Both the position numbers and the translations under genes were made by a program. A stretch of DNA of 64,000 nt from Bradyrhizobium elkanii WSM2783 (GTDB lineage: Bacteria; Pseudomonadota; Alphaproteobacteria; Rhizobiales; Xanthobacteraceae): positions 47,971 through 111,970 of the forward strand of contig NZ_AXAP01000019.1 of assembly GCF_000472865.1 (NCBI RefSeq). The letters are read 5' to 3'. The notes under the pieces were generated by a model. The model was not told the origin of the DNA, made no database searches, and was given only the letters and a program-made list of their open reading frames with translations. Below, in pieces: positions 19,143 to 28,529 of this stretch. Every line of letters begins with the position of its first letter. Position 1 is the first letter of the stretch.

Positions 19143-20217
19143 TCTCGTTCTCCCCCCAACGGTGCCCCTCGCGGCGCCCGTCCGCATATGTTTCTTGCAT
19201 GGTGACCGTGCGTTCTCGAAAACGAAAATTCAACTTTGGAATGGTAGTCGTTGACGAATAATTGCTAGGAATAGTCGGCGGCCCCAAATATCGCGATGTG
19301 CCGCGGCGCACACGAAGCACTAAGCGCAGCTTCCGTAGAGGAGCCCGCGACCGATGACTCTTATAGTCACCGCGCCCGTGCTCCCGCATACCGAGCGACA
19401 GGATGAGGAGACGGAAGCCAACCATGGAACTGGACGAACTGGTACGCCATGACTAATCCTCCGAACCGAGGTCCATCGGGAAGTTCACGGCGAATAACTT
19501 CGAGCGAAGACGATGGCCTCGTAGCAAGGATGAAACGATATCGTGAAGTCGGACTGAATTCGTAGGAGCTTGAACGTGGTAAGTCCAGACATTGCTCAGT
19601 CGTTTTCTCGAGTCTGCGGCTGTCCGTTCGCGCTCTCTGTTCCAGCCGGCAACGCGGCGTGTCAGGCACGCGCTTTTTTTGCGTTACGGCACCTACGAAC
19701 GGCGACAGGCCCGCCTTCCTACCGCGAGATGTATCCGGCAGCGAAAGAGCACTTGTCGGATATAAAAAACTGAACAAGGCTACAGAAGCAAACTACGTTA
19801 GCCATCTGGAGTCGTCTATTAAAGGATAATTTGGACCGGGTACCCAAGAACAAGCGCGACGACCTTCCTGGCCGGCATTTCGCAGGGGCCTCGTCGACCT
19901 CAGCCGGTAAAGGTTGAGGTTGACGACGTCGGCGCCGGCGAACAGGCTCGTCCGCTTTCCATCGCGAGGCTTCCGCACGGTGACGCAGTACCGTCGCCCC
20001 CCGTGCATCCCTTCGCCGTTGCCGCTGGCATCGCGGAGCGCGCCGATTCAAAGTTCTGTTCCAGCAGTGTCAGACCCGTCGCCTGGGCCAATGAATCGGC
20101 CCGGCAGATTGAAGCACGTCCGGTGTCGATTCGCATGGCATCGTTTCGATAGCCGGCGGTAATTGGACCGTCGCCCACCCATGCCTATCTCAAACGCAGA
20201 ACAAAGGAGCTTCGCGA
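19143..20217. other. About 1.07 kb without a recognisable gene
   Basis: Between the peroxiredoxin-like gene and msrB I find only short frames with no family resemblance. The last bases before 20218 contain an AGGAG ribosome-binding site for msrB. No promoter could be assigned with confidence. Confidence 0.5.
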
Positions 20218-20670
20218 ATGCCGACCTACAGGAAAAACCCCGAAGCGGTCTCGAAGTTGACGCCCGAGCAGTACCGCGTCACGCAGACTGACGGGACCGA
20301 GCGCCCCTTCGCCAACGAATACTGGGGCAACAAGGAGCCGGGCCTCTACGTCGACGTGGTTTCCGGCGAACCGCTCTTTGCGTCCTTCGACAAGTTCGAC
20401 AGCGGAACGGGATGGCCGAGTTTCACGCGGCCTCTCGAGGCCGCGAACGTCGTCGAGAACGCGGACAGCTCGCACGGCATGACACGGACCGAGGTTCGCT
20501 CCAAGCACGGCGACAGCCACCTTGGCCACGTTTTCTCGGATGGGCCGCGCGACAAGGGCGGGTTGAGGTACTGCATGAACTCGGCCTCCTTGAGGTTCAT
20601 CCACCGCGACCAGTTGGAGGGCGAGGGGTACGGCGAGTACGCAAAGCGCTTCGCAAAGCAGGAGGCTTGA
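20218..20670 (+). CDS. msrB: Peptide methionine (R)-S-oxide reductase MsrB
   Basis: A 150-residue protein that reduces methionine-R-sulfoxide in proteins. Family motifs are complete: [46 protein letters not shown], and the catalytic cysteine in [11 protein letters not shown]. The two CxxC zinc pairs of some MsrB proteins are absent, as in the zinc-free subgroup. There is no signal peptide, so it should be cytoplasmic. It overlaps the msrA ribosome-binding site, and the two genes form an operon two bases apart. A broken copy of the same gene lies at 30910-31106. Confidence 0.96.
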   Translation: MPTYRKNPEAVSKLTPEQYRVTQTDGTERPFANEYWGNKEPGLYVDVVSGEPLFASFDKFDSGTGWPSFTRPLEAANVVENADSSHGMTRTEVRSKHGDSHLGHVFSDGPRDKGGLRYCMNSASLRFIHRDQLEGEGYGEYAKRFAKQEA

Positions 20671-20672
20671 CG

Positions 20673-21185
20673 ATGACAGCGACTACAGAACGCGCGATCC
20701 TGGCAGGGGGTTGCTTCTGGGGAATGCAGCAGCTGGTGCGGCGCTTGCCCGGCGTCGTCTCGACGCGGGTTGGGTACTCGGGCGGCGACGTCAAGAATGC
20801 CACGTACAGCAACCATGGCACGCACGCAGAAGCGATCGAGATCACGTTCGATCCGAGTCAGACGAGCTTCCGCGACCTGCTGGAGTTCTTCTTCCAGATT
20901 CACGACCCGACGACGCCCAATCGGCAGGGAAACGACCGAGGCACAAGCTACAGGTCGGCGATCTTCTACACGAGCGAGGAACAACGCCGCGTCGCCGAAG
21001 ACACTATCGCCGACGTTGAGGCTTCAGGGCTGTGGCCGGGCAAGGTCGTGACCGCACTCTCGCCCGCTGGCGATTTCTGGGAGGCGGAGCCCGAGCACCA
21101 GGATTACCTGGAACGCTATCCGAACGGCTACACCTGCCACTTCGTCCGTCCGCATTGGAAGTTGCCGCGGAGAAACGCCGCTTGA
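20673..21185 (+). CDS. msrA: Peptide methionine (S)-S-oxide reductase MsrA
   Basis: A 170-residue enzyme reducing methionine-S-sulfoxide, complementing MsrB. The catalytic motif GGCFWG is near the N-terminus, followed by [20 protein letters not shown] and [13 protein letters not shown]. The start is ATG 20673 with AGGAGG at 20660-20665 inside the end of msrB, so translation of the pair is coupled. The longer open frame beginning at 20412 is an out-of-frame extension over msrB. The context is oxidative damage repair next to haem-protein genes. Confidence 0.95.
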   Translation: MTATTERAILAGGCFWGMQQLVRRLPGVVSTRVGYSGGDVKNATYSNHGTHAEAIEITFDPSQTSFRDLLEFFFQIHDPTTPNRQGNDRGTSYRSAIFYTSEEQRRVAEDTIADVEASGLWPGKVVTALSPAGDFWEAEPEHQDYLERYPNGYTCHFVRPHWKLPRRNAA

Positions 21186-21749
21186 CGGCGACCGCAGTGT
21201 CTGTGGCCTGCGGCGCACAGCCTCACGGCGTGTGCACCATAAATCGTTTGCCAAGTGTCCTCGCCGCCCCGGCGAAGTCGCTCACAACGCGACAAGGTGG
21301 CGAGTTTGGACGGCCGGACACAGCTTTGAGGTTCTCGACGTGAAAATACTAGTTCGGCCGCAACCACCACTCGGTCGGCCGCAACTGGATATTTGTTCAG
21401 CGTCTTCAATAAGGCAACGAAGATCGAACCGATCAAGACCCCAGATCAGGTTGGAGCGCGGAAGGGCTCTTCATCCGCAGGCTGGATGTCTGCGTGAGAT
21501 GGCATCGACCCCGCTGTGCCGAAGCCGAGCTGATATGGGCCTGAGCGCCATAAAGGCTTCTGGACGTGGCAGGCGAGCCGTTCTGGCGTAGATCGCGACA
21601 AGACCTCGACAAGTTGATGACCACCTTGGACGTCACCTTCGTCATGCTGTCGGAGTGCGTGCTTGCGGCGGGTGCGCACAAGGTCGACGCGCACATGGCG
21701 AAGTTGACGCAACACGACCCGTCAGGCGCCCCGCAGCACCCCGATGATG
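21186..21749. other. No gene recognised (about 560 bases)
   Basis: Short overlapping frames on both strands with no recognisable family. The segment directly upstream of the DUF1993-like remnant reads in frame with it but does not match that family's N-terminus, which suggests a recombination joint. Confidence 0.4.
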
Positions 21750-22010
21750 TATCTGGCAGCGAGACTCACGGCTTCCTGCGAAACGTGCATCCGGATGAGA
21801 TCGCCGGCGCGCAGTCCCACACATATGAGCCGACGCCGTCCATCCTGCGCGGATGGTTCGGCGGCGACGACCACATCCGGTACCTGGTGCTGCCCGGCTT
21901 CTTCTTCCACATCTCGATTGCGCACGTGATCCTCAGGCACCTTGGAGCGAAGATCGGGAAGCGCGACTATCTTTGCAACCCCACTCAACAGAGCGGCGGT
22001 GACTACTCGT
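21750..22010 (+). pseudogene. DUF1993-family protein, C-terminal remnant
   Basis: The stretch FLRNVHPDEIAGAQSHTYE, then LVLPGFFFHISIAHVILRHL and GAKIGKRDYL corresponds to the last half of DUF1993 proteins, which typically end in a FFFH...A..ILRH.G..IGKRDYL signature. The N-terminal half is missing or scrambled: the frame is open from 21566 but that part is not family-like. The family's biochemical function is not established to my knowledge. Confidence 0.55.
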
Positions 22011-22072
22011 GTGAGACGGGCGCGGGGCGCGGCACGGATAGAGCCCTTCAAGGCAGTAAGCAAGTTTAAGTG

Positions 22073-22515
22073 ATGCCGCTAGTGAGCGTGTTGCGAGAGA
22101 TCATCGGCGCGCTGCAAGGCGAAGCGAAATTCGAGGCTGCCGTAAGCGAGTTGCGAGGGATCGACTGCGCTCGCGTAAGCTTCCTAGCGCAGGAGGAAAT
22201 TGCAGCCTCCTGCGCAGGAGCCGGCGTCGAGATCGGCTTGAGCGACGACCGGCGACAGGTTCGCACACTTGCGACCTCGCTTGCGGCCACCGCCGTCCTG
22301 GCGGCGGCTGGTGCAGCACCCGCGTCGGCCCTGCTGGCGGGACTGGCTTCCGGGGATAGTGTGGGCGGGCTGACAGCCTTGTTCGGCCAGCGCCACGAAG
22401 CCCACGTGCACGAGTGGTCCGAGAGCCAGATCCTCAACGGCGCCTTCGTGTTGACCGGCCACTCCGCCAGTGCAGAGCAGTTCGAGGCCGCCGCTATTAT
22501 GCGCCGGCACCAGAG
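22073..22515 (+). CDS. Hypothetical protein with central glycine/alanine-rich membrane-like segment, truncated by IS481 remnant
   Basis: The N-terminal part (LREIIGALQGEAKFEAAVSE, then CARVSFLA) and the part before the IS sequence (ILNGAFVLTGHSASAEQFEA) resemble the two lobes of small stress-type proteins with a central alanine/glycine-rich hydrophobic segment (here LAATAVLAAAGAAPASALL). The frame stays open to 22654, but from about 22525 it overlays an IS481 transposase remnant, so the natural C-terminus is lost. GTG at 22070 directly precedes the ATG at 22073. Function unknown. Confidence 0.45.
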
Positions 22516-22524
22516 CTACGGCCG

Positions 22525-23189
22525 CTGGTATGCATCTGACCCGCTGGTTCCTGCATCGGTGCCTCCGGCGGAACGGCATCTGCCAGTTGCCGGAGATCAC
22601 CGGCGACAAGACCATGTCCGATCGGCTGCTTCCACATCGACAGCGGCGAGGTGAGGACTGAGGAAGGCAAGCTCTATCTCTTCGTCGCCGCGGACCGGAC
22701 CTCGAAATGCGCCTTCGCCCGGCTCATGCCGAAGGCGACCGCGCGCGAGGCTCGCGCCTTCCTGGCGGCCTTGGTGGTGCGGTGCCGTATGAGATCAACA
22801 CCGCGCGCACCGACGACGGCATTCAGTTCGCCGATCTACTGCCCAGAAACCGGCGAGGGACCTACCGCCAGATGGCGTGGCCATCCCTTTGATCGCGCCT
22901 GCCGGAGCCATGGCATTGAACATCGGCTGAGCCAGCCTAATTCTCCCTGGAGCAATGGTCAGGTCGAGCGAATGAACCGCACCCTCAAGGAGGCGACCGT
23001 CCGGCGCTATCACTAAGAGGATCCGGCTCCGCGATCACCTCGCGGCATTCCTCGTTGCCTACAACTTCGCCAACCGATTGAAGACTTACAAGGCTTCACA
23101 TCCTATGAGCGAACAGCAAAGCTTGGACGGACAATCCCGGGCGATTCAGATACGATCCAATCCACCTCACATCGGGACTGAACAACTAG
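22525..23189 (+). pseudogene. IS481-family transposase remnant
   Basis: Successive segments of an IS481 integrase-like transposase are readable across several frames: LTRWFLHRCLRRNGICQLPE, then GEVRTEEGKLYLFVAADRTS, DDGIQFADL, GIEHRLSQPNSPWSNGQVER, MNRTLKEATV, LRDHLAAFLVAYNFANRLKT and the C-terminal WTDNPGRFRYDPIHLTSGLN. The N-terminus is missing and several frameshifts are present. The stop at 23187-23189 overlaps the stop of ccoS on the other strand, so the remnant is flush against the oxidase operon. Confidence 0.85.
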
Positions 23190-23380
23190 TTGCGGTGACT
23201 CGGCTTGTCCCCGTGCGCCCTCGCTGTGTTGTCAGGCCCATCGCGACTTTCGAACAGGATTCGTTCGGCGGCGCCCGCAAGATCGTCATATTGGCCGCTT
23301 CGCAGCGACCACATGAACGCGCCGAGCGCTATGGCGCCGAGCGCGAGCGCAACGGGAATCAGGAAGAAGTAATCTGTCAT
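23186..23380 (-). CDS. ccoS: cbb3-type cytochrome oxidase assembly protein CcoS
   Basis: A 64-residue protein with a single N-terminal membrane helix (DYFFLIPVALALGAIALGAF) and the family continuation MWSLRSGQYDDLAGAAERIL. CcoS (FixS) is needed for insertion of haem and copper cofactors into the oxidase. Its ATG overlaps the stop of ccoI (ATGA), so the two are translationally coupled. The C-terminus meets an IS481 remnant; residues after ILFES vary in the family, so the tail may be altered. Confidence 0.93.
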   Translation of the reverse strand: MTDYFFLIPVALALGAIALGAFMWSLRSGQYDDLAGAAERILFESRDGPDNTARAHGDKPSHRN

Positions 23381-25656
23381 CGGGCTTTCTCCATCGCAAG
23401 TGCCCGGCCGGAGATATCGCCAGCGGGCGCGCGCCCGCGCGGCTCTTTGCGCGAGCGCCAGCCCTGCAGTCGCAGGGCATTGGCGATCACGAGCAGTGAC
23501 GAGGTCGACATCGCCACCGCCGCCACCAGCGGTGTCACATGGCCGAGGATGGCGATGGGCACTGCAATGGCATTGTAGCCGATGGCGAGCATGAGATTCT
23601 GGCGCACGAGGTGCCGCGCATTGCGCGCAACCGCAATGGCCTGCGCCACGGCGAGAAGACTGTCGTGCAGGAAGACGAGGTCGGCGGCATTGCGTCCGAC
23701 ATCGGCGGCGGTGGCCGGAGCCATGGATGCATGGGCGGCGGCGAGGGCAGGCGCGTCGTTGAGACCGTCGCCGACCATCAGTACACGGTGTCCTGCCTCC
23801 GTCAGATCAGCGATGTGTTTCGCTTTGTCCGCGGGCGAGACGCCGGCGCGGTAGGCAAGTCCGAGGTCCGATGCAAGATGGCGTACCGGTTCGTCTCGGT
23901 CGCCAGACATGATCTCGACGCGGCATCCTTGATTGGACATGGCAAGCACGGCCTCGCGGACGTCCGGGCGAAGATCGCTATCGAAACGGAAGGTCGCGCG
24001 CAGCCGCCCGTTCTCGGAGAGGACAACGCCGGTGGTGGCCGACTGTTCGGCTGCCGCCGTCAGCGCCCAGTCCGCCCGGCCCAGCCTGTAGGTCGTCGTG
24101 CCGATGGTGGCCTGCATTCCAGCGCCCGGCTGCTCTGAAAGATCGTTCAGCGCCACAGGCGTGACGGCATTGTCGCGTCCCGCGGCGACCAGCGCGCGCG
24201 AGTAGGGATGACGTGAATGGGCCGCGATCGAAGCGGCGATCGCCAGCGCCGCGAGATCGATGTCATTGCGATTCATGAGCCGGAGCCGATCCATGGTCAG
24301 CGTTCCAGTCTTGTCAAAGATTACGGTGTCGACTTTGGCGATGCGCTCCAACGCGCCGCCGTCCTTGACTATGACGCCGCTCTCGAACAAATGCCGCGCG
24401 GCAACGACCTGCACCATGGGCACGGCAAGGCCGAGCGCGCAGGGGCAGGTGATGATCAGCACCGCGATGGCGATGGTTGCCGCGCGATGCAGGTCGCCTT
24501 CCACGATCATCCAGCCGATGAATGTCAGGAGTGCGGTGACATGCACGACCGGCGCATAAAGCCGCGAGGCGCTGTCCGAAACGCGCCGGTAGACCGAGCG
24601 CCCGGCTTCGGCCGCTTCCATCATTCGTACCATTTCGGCGAGAAATGAATCTTTCGCGGCAGCCGTCGCGACGATGGTGAGCGGGCCGGTCAGGTTCAGC
24701 GTACCCGCGGACAGCGCCGCGCCCGGTGCAACCGGCTGCGGCAGGCTCTCGCCGGAGACCAGCGCGCAGTCGATCTCCGATTGTCCTGTTTCGACGCGGG
24801 CATCGACCGGCACGCGCTCGCCCGCCGCCAGCAGGATGTGCATATTCGGCCGGATCTCGTTCACCGGCAGATAGGCGTGGGTGCCGTCGTCCTGCACCAC
24901 GAGCGCGCCGCGCGAGGACAGGCGGGCCAAGCCTCGGACAGCGGTCCGTGCGCGCTCGCGCATCATGTGATCGAGCGTGCGGCCGATCAGGAGAAAGAAC
25001 AACAGTGATATTGCGGCGTCGAAATAGGCGTGCGCTTCATGATGGAACGTTTCGTAGAGGCTCATGCCCAAGGCAAGCAGCACGCCGATGGAAATCGGAA
25101 CGTCCATATTGGTCTGGCCATGGCGCAACGCGCGCCAGGCGGAAGAAAAGAATACGCGGCCCGAATAGATCAGCGCGGGGAAAGCGATCAGCGCGGAGAT
25201 CCAATGAAACATGTCGCGGATCGGGGCGTCCGCGCCGGACCATACCGACACTGACAGCAGCATGATGTTGCTGGCGGCGAAACCTGCCACCGCAAGCGCG
25301 CGGATCAATTCTTTCAGTGTCTCCTCGGTCTTGTCCGTGCCCGCATCGTGAAGGTACGCGTCGTAACCGATTTTGTTGAGTGTCTCGATGAACGGTGCGG
25401 GCGGTTTGTCCGCCTGCCAGCGAATTGCGACCCGCTTGGAGGAGAGATTGACCCGCGCTTTTTCCACGCCGGGAAGCGCGCCGAGGGCCACTTCGACCTT
25501 CTGGATGCAGCCGCCGCAGTGAATACCCGGCACCGAGAGGTCAGTCTGGCGGACGCCGTCGCCGATGATACGGCTCGCGAGCAACACTTCCTCATTCGCG
25601 GTGTGGGGATCGGCCATCGCGAGAGCGAGTTCAGCGCTGGGCGCACAACAACTCAT
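23377..25656 (-). CDS. ccoI: Copper-translocating P1B-type ATPase CcoI/FixI for cbb3 oxidase assembly
   Basis: A 759-residue copper-exporting ATPase that supplies copper for the CuB site of cbb3 oxidase. An N-terminal cysteine patch (MSCCAP) precedes a heavy-metal-associated domain with GIHCGGC. The membrane metal site CPC is in ITCPCALGLAVP, the phosphorylation site is DKTGTLT, and the hinge motif is GDGLNDAPAL. The start is ATG 25656; the open frame extends ten codons further. It lies 48 bases after the DUF2189 gene and overlaps ccoS, in an operon with the oxidase subunits. Confidence 0.95.
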   Translation of the reverse strand: MSCCAPSAELALAMADPHTANEEVLLASRIIGDGVRQTDLSVPGIHCGGCIQKVEVALGALPGVEKARVNLSSKRVAIRWQADKPPAPFIETLNKIGYDAYLHDAGTDKTEETLKELIRALAVAGFAASNIMLLSVSVWSGADAPIRDMFHWISALIAFPALIYSGRVFFSSAWRALRHGQTNMDVPISIGVLLALGMSLYETFHHEAHAYFDAAISLLFFLLIGRTLDHMMRERARTAVRGLARLSSRGALVVQDDGTHAYLPVNEIRPNMHILLAAGERVPVDARVETGQSEIDCALVSGESLPQPVAPGAALSAGTLNLTGPLTIVATAAAKDSFLAEMVRMMEAAEAGRSVYRRVSDSASRLYAPVVHVTALLTFIGWMIVEGDLHRAATIAIAVLIITCPCALGLAVPMVQVVAARHLFESGVIVKDGGALERIAKVDTVIFDKTGTLTMDRLRLMNRNDIDLAALAIAASIAAHSRHPYSRALVAAGRDNAVTPVALNDLSEQPGAGMQATIGTTTYRLGRADWALTAAAEQSATTGVVLSENGRLRATFRFDSDLRPDVREAVLAMSNQGCRVEIMSGDRDEPVRHLASDLGLAYRAGVSPADKAKHIADLTEAGHRVLMVGDGLNDAPALAAAHASMAPATAADVGRNAADLVFLHDSLLAVAQAIAVARNARHLVRQNLMLAIGYNAIAVPIAILGHVTPLVAAVAMSTSSLLVIANALRLQGWRSRKEPRGRAPAGDISGRALAMEKAR

Positions 25657-25704
25657 CGGCACTCCGTTTCTGCACTTCGCCGGCATTCCGCCGGCGGCGT
25701 GTCG

Positions 25705-26511
25705 TTATATTGCGGCTTCGACCGCCATCGCGCTATAGGCGTGCCAGGTGCCGTGCCCGAGCAGGGGAAACACGATGATCAGGCCCAGCATTCCAGTGGC
25801 AAGGGAGAGCAGGAACAGTGCAAGCGCAATGGCACCCCAGGTCAGCATCACGGTCAGGTTGTTCCAGACCAGCGCCATACTCGAGCCCATGGCGGTGAGG
25901 GCGTCAACGCGCTTGTCGAACATCATGGGAATTGAAAACGCGCTGATGGCAAACGAGAAGGCCGCGAACAGTCCGCCGACGGCACTTCCGACAATGAGCA
26001 TCGCCCAGCCGACCGGCGTGGTGAATAGCATCGGTGCGATATACTCGAGGCCGGGAAACGGCACCAGGCCGAAAAACAACGCGTAGATGATCACCGCCGC
26101 GCGCATCCATGTGATCATCAAAAGGCACAACAGGACGCCCACGAACAGGATCTGTCCGCCGCATCGCGGCCTGACGAAGATCATGTTCGCGAGATTGACG
26201 GGCAGGCCGGCGGCGAGGCGGCGGCTTTTTTCATACAGGCCGATTGCGAGGATCGGGCCCACCACCATAAAGCCGGCGAACGCAGGAAATAGGATGTAAT
26301 CCCACTCTAGGCGAAACAGGCCGTCGACAATCGCAACGGACGCGAGAAAGATCATCAGGCCGTAGCTCAGGCTCGTCATCGGCTGCACGGTCAGGTCGTG
26401 CCAGCCTTTCGTAAGCCATGTGAAGGCATCGGCGGGAACAAGTAAGCGATGCCAGCGGTTTTTTGTGGGAAGCGGAGGCAAGACGGTCGGGATCATGGTC
26501 ATGTCGATCAT
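25705..26511 (-). CDS. DUF2189 integral membrane protein
   Basis: A 268-residue polytopic protein with about six hydrophobic segments and the family features LTKGWHDLTVQPMTSLSYGL near the N-terminus, GPILAIGLYEKSRRLAAG and PMMFDKRVDALTAM. DUF2189 proteins are often annotated as cytochrome oxidase subunit I-like, but their role is unproven. It sits between ccoP and ccoI where many operons have ccoG and ccoH, overlapping the preceding small gene by four bases (ATGA). A role in oxidase assembly is inference from position. Confidence 0.88.
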   Translation of the reverse strand: MIDMTMIPTVLPPLPTKNRWHRLLVPADAFTWLTKGWHDLTVQPMTSLSYGLMIFLASVAIVDGLFRLEWDYILFPAFAGFMVVGPILAIGLYEKSRRLAAGLPVNLANMIFVRPRCGGQILFVGVLLCLLMITWMRAAVIIYALFFGLVPFPGLEYIAPMLFTTPVGWAMLIVGSAVGGLFAAFSFAISAFSIPMMFDKRVDALTAMGSSMALVWNNLTVMLTWGAIALALFLLSLATGMLGLIIVFPLLGHGTWHAYSAMAVEAAI

Positions 26512-26753
26512 TCCACCTGCGCTTTGGTTGTCATGGAGGGTTTAGATGAACACGACGAGGTCGCCGCGCTGAAGCTATTGGTGCCGTTGCCTTCGCCGTG
26601 CGGGAGATGAGCGACGCAGTCCGGCTGTGAGGATACAGCCACGTAAAGCAGATGCGCATTGGCGGCGGCAAACACGATCAGTCCGATGCCGATCGACAGC
26701 CAGACGATGGACTTCGCCTTCCACCCACCATGGGATGCCGCCGCGCTGCTCAT
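26508..26753 (-). CDS. Small single-pass membrane protein in the cco operon
   Basis: An 81-residue protein with one hydrophobic helix (IVWLSIGIGLIVFAAANAHL), then LYVAVSSQPDCVAHL with cysteines at the presumed outer side. The start overlaps the end of ccoP and the stop overlaps the DUF2189 start, so it is translated as part of the operon. It occupies a position where a CcoH-like protein might be expected but is much shorter. I do not recognise a family with confidence. Confidence 0.75.
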   Translation of the reverse strand: MSSAAASHGGWKAKSIVWLSIGIGLIVFAAANAHLLYVAVSSQPDCVAHLPHGEGNGTNSFSAATSSCSSKPSMTTKAQVE

Positions 26754-27631
26754 GGGGCGGGCATCCTCTCATCGAAAAGGTAGAGCGCCAGGATCTTGCG
26801 ATCGAGCGGTGTCAGGCGGCCCTCCCATGACGGCATGTGGCCCTGCCGCCCATTCCACAGCGTGTTCGTGATCGTCTGCACGTCGCCGCCGTAGATCCAG
26901 AACTTATCGGTCAGGTTCGGTGCGCCCACGTCGCTGTTGCCCTTAGCGTCCTCGCCATGACATGCGGCGCAATTGGCAGCGAATATCTCCTTGCCAGCGT
27001 CCACATCGCCGGGCTTTGCGGTCTTCGCGGTGGATGGATCGGAGAGCGAGCGCACGAAGGCTACCACCTTGTCGATATCAGCTGGCTGGAGAATCTGATC
27101 ATGGCCGAAAGCCGGCATCTGCGAGGTGCGGCTGTCGGGATGCGGCGAGTTGATGCCGACGCGGATGGTCTCGGCAATGGCGTCCGGATCGCCGCCCCAC
27201 AGCCATGAGGTGGTGGTCAGGTTCGGGAAGCCGTGGCCACCCTGCGCGTTGAGCCCATGGCACGCGGCGCAATTGTCGCCGAACACGGTGCGGCCGGTCT
27301 GACGCACGATGTTCATCAGCGCAGGATCGGCTTGAATCTCCCGAAAGCTTTTGGCCTCGATCTGCTTAGTCCATGCGCTGCGGCCGAAGGCGGCTCGCTT
27401 CAGCGAGTCCTGTACGATGTTGCGTTGGTCGAGGCCGAGCAGTCCTTTGGTGTAGCTGACGCCGAGTGGCCACGCGGGCATCAACACCCAGTAGCCGACC
27501 GAAAAGACAAAAGCAATCAACAGGAAAAAGTACACCGCGCGCGGAACGGGTGTGTTCAATTCCTTGATGCCGTTCCACTCGTGCCCGGTCGTGAGATAAC
27601 CGGTGTAGTAGTCGCGTTCTTCTACCGCCAT
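26750..27631 (-). CDS. ccoP: cbb3-type cytochrome c oxidase subunit III CcoP (dihaem cytochrome c)
   Basis: A 293-residue membrane-anchored electron-entry subunit. The N-terminus MAVEERDYYTGYLTTGHEWN and ELNTPVP leads to a membrane helix (AVYFFLLIAFVFSVGYW) and two cytochrome c domains, each with a CAACH haem site (CAACHGLN and CAACHGED) and later methionines (SQMPAFG; GHMPSW). ATG 27631 fits the family; the open frame upstream overlays ccoQ. The gene overlaps ccoQ by ten bases and the following small gene by four. Confidence 0.96.
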   Translation of the reverse strand: MAVEERDYYTGYLTTGHEWNGIKELNTPVPRAVYFFLLIAFVFSVGYWVLMPAWPLGVSYTKGLLGLDQRNIVQDSLKRAAFGRSAWTKQIEAKSFREIQADPALMNIVRQTGRTVFGDNCAACHGLNAQGGHGFPNLTTTSWLWGGDPDAIAETIRVGINSPHPDSRTSQMPAFGHDQILQPADIDKVVAFVRSLSDPSTAKTAKPGDVDAGKEIFAANCAACHGEDAKGNSDVGAPNLTDKFWIYGGDVQTITNTLWNGRQGHMPSWEGRLTPLDRKILALYLFDERMPAP

Positions 27632-27792
27632 GGTCCATCCTCGTTGTGCAGGACCGACTTCGCGGCGCGATCGAACGCCTTTTTGTTCGACGGCCAATAG
27701 GCGTAGACGACGGTGATGATCGAGAGTGCGATCAGATAGAACAAGCCGAACGACTTCGAGAACCACACCAGCGTACCGTGTCCGAGATCCAT
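27622..27792 (-). CDS. ccoQ: cbb3-type cytochrome c oxidase subunit IV CcoQ
   Basis: A 56-residue protein beginning MDLGHGTLVWFSKSFGLFYL, with one membrane helix (FYLIALSIITVVYAYWP), followed by NKKAFDRAAKSVLHNEDGPW. This is the usual CcoQ/FixQ pattern; the subunit stabilises the complex. It starts two bases after the ccoO stop and its end overlaps the ccoP start. Confidence 0.93.
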   Translation of the reverse strand: MDLGHGTLVWFSKSFGLFYLIALSIITVVYAYWPSNKKAFDRAAKSVLHNEDGPWR

Positions 27793-27794
27793 GA

Positions 27795-28526
27795 TCACCT
27801 CGCAGCTTTTGCGACGGATTTGTGCGCCGCGTCGGTCAGGTGGCCGAGCACCTGGAGATAGGCGACCAGGGCGTCCATCTCGGTGAGTTCGCCAGGCCTG
27901 CCGTCGAACGCGCGGACGTTGGTGGCCTTGCCGTAGCGTTGGGTGACGCCATCGGCGTAGGGCGATTCCGGCGCGGCCTGGCCGTAGGCGTCCTTGCTCG
28001 CATTCGCGATCATGTCGTCGGTGTAGGGCACGCCGACGGCGCGCTGGGCCTTCAGGTGCGCGCCGAGATCATCGGTGCGCAGCGTCGTTTTCAGCAACCA
28101 CGAATAGGCGGGCATGACGGAAACGGAAAGCACATCGCGCGGGTTGTTGAGGTGCGCGACGTGCCATTCGTCGGAATATTTGCTGCCAATGCGTGCGAGG
28201 TCCGGTCCCGTGCGCTTCGAGCCCCACAGCATCGGATGGTCGTATTTCGATTCAACCGCGAGCGAGTAGGGGCCGTAGCGTTCGACCTCATCGCGCAGGG
28301 TGCGGATCATCTGGGAATGACAGGCGTAGCAGCCTTCGCGGATGTAGATGTTGCGGCCCGCCAGTTCGAGCGGCGTGTAGACGCGCATGTCGGGCGCGTC
28401 TTCCACCGTCTGGTGGATGGTGAAGAGCGGCGCGATTTCTACGAGGCCGCCGATGCTGGCCACAAGGATGATGCCGAGAGTGAGGCCGATGGCTTTGCGT
28501 TCGAGCCGATAGTGCAGTCCGAACAC
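27795..28526 (-). CDS. ccoO: cbb3-type cytochrome c oxidase subunit II CcoO (monohaem cytochrome c)
   Basis: A 243-residue subunit with an N-terminal membrane anchor (IGLTLGIILVASIGGLVEIA) and a periplasmic cytochrome c domain. The haem site is in REGCYACHSQMIRTLRDEVE, with MLWGSKRTGPDLARIG and VMPAYSWL supplying ligand regions. It passes electrons between CcoP and CcoN. It starts three bases after the ccoN stop. No disruption is seen. Confidence 0.96.
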   Translation of the reverse strand: MFGLHYRLERKAIGLTLGIILVASIGGLVEIAPLFTIHQTVEDAPDMRVYTPLELAGRNIYIREGCYACHSQMIRTLRDEVERYGPYSLAVESKYDHPMLWGSKRTGPDLARIGSKYSDEWHVAHLNNPRDVLSVSVMPAYSWLLKTTLRTDDLGAHLKAQRAVGVPYTDDMIANASKDAYGQAAPESPYADGVTQRYGKATNVRAFDGRPGELTEMDALVAYLQVLGHLTDAAHKSVAKAAR

Positions 28527-28529
28527 GGC

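Noticed and set aside
21446-21715. Overlapping minus-strand frames at 21446-21715 as coding
   Set aside because: The frames are short with no motifs; two overlapping readings of the same bases look equally plausible, which argues against either.
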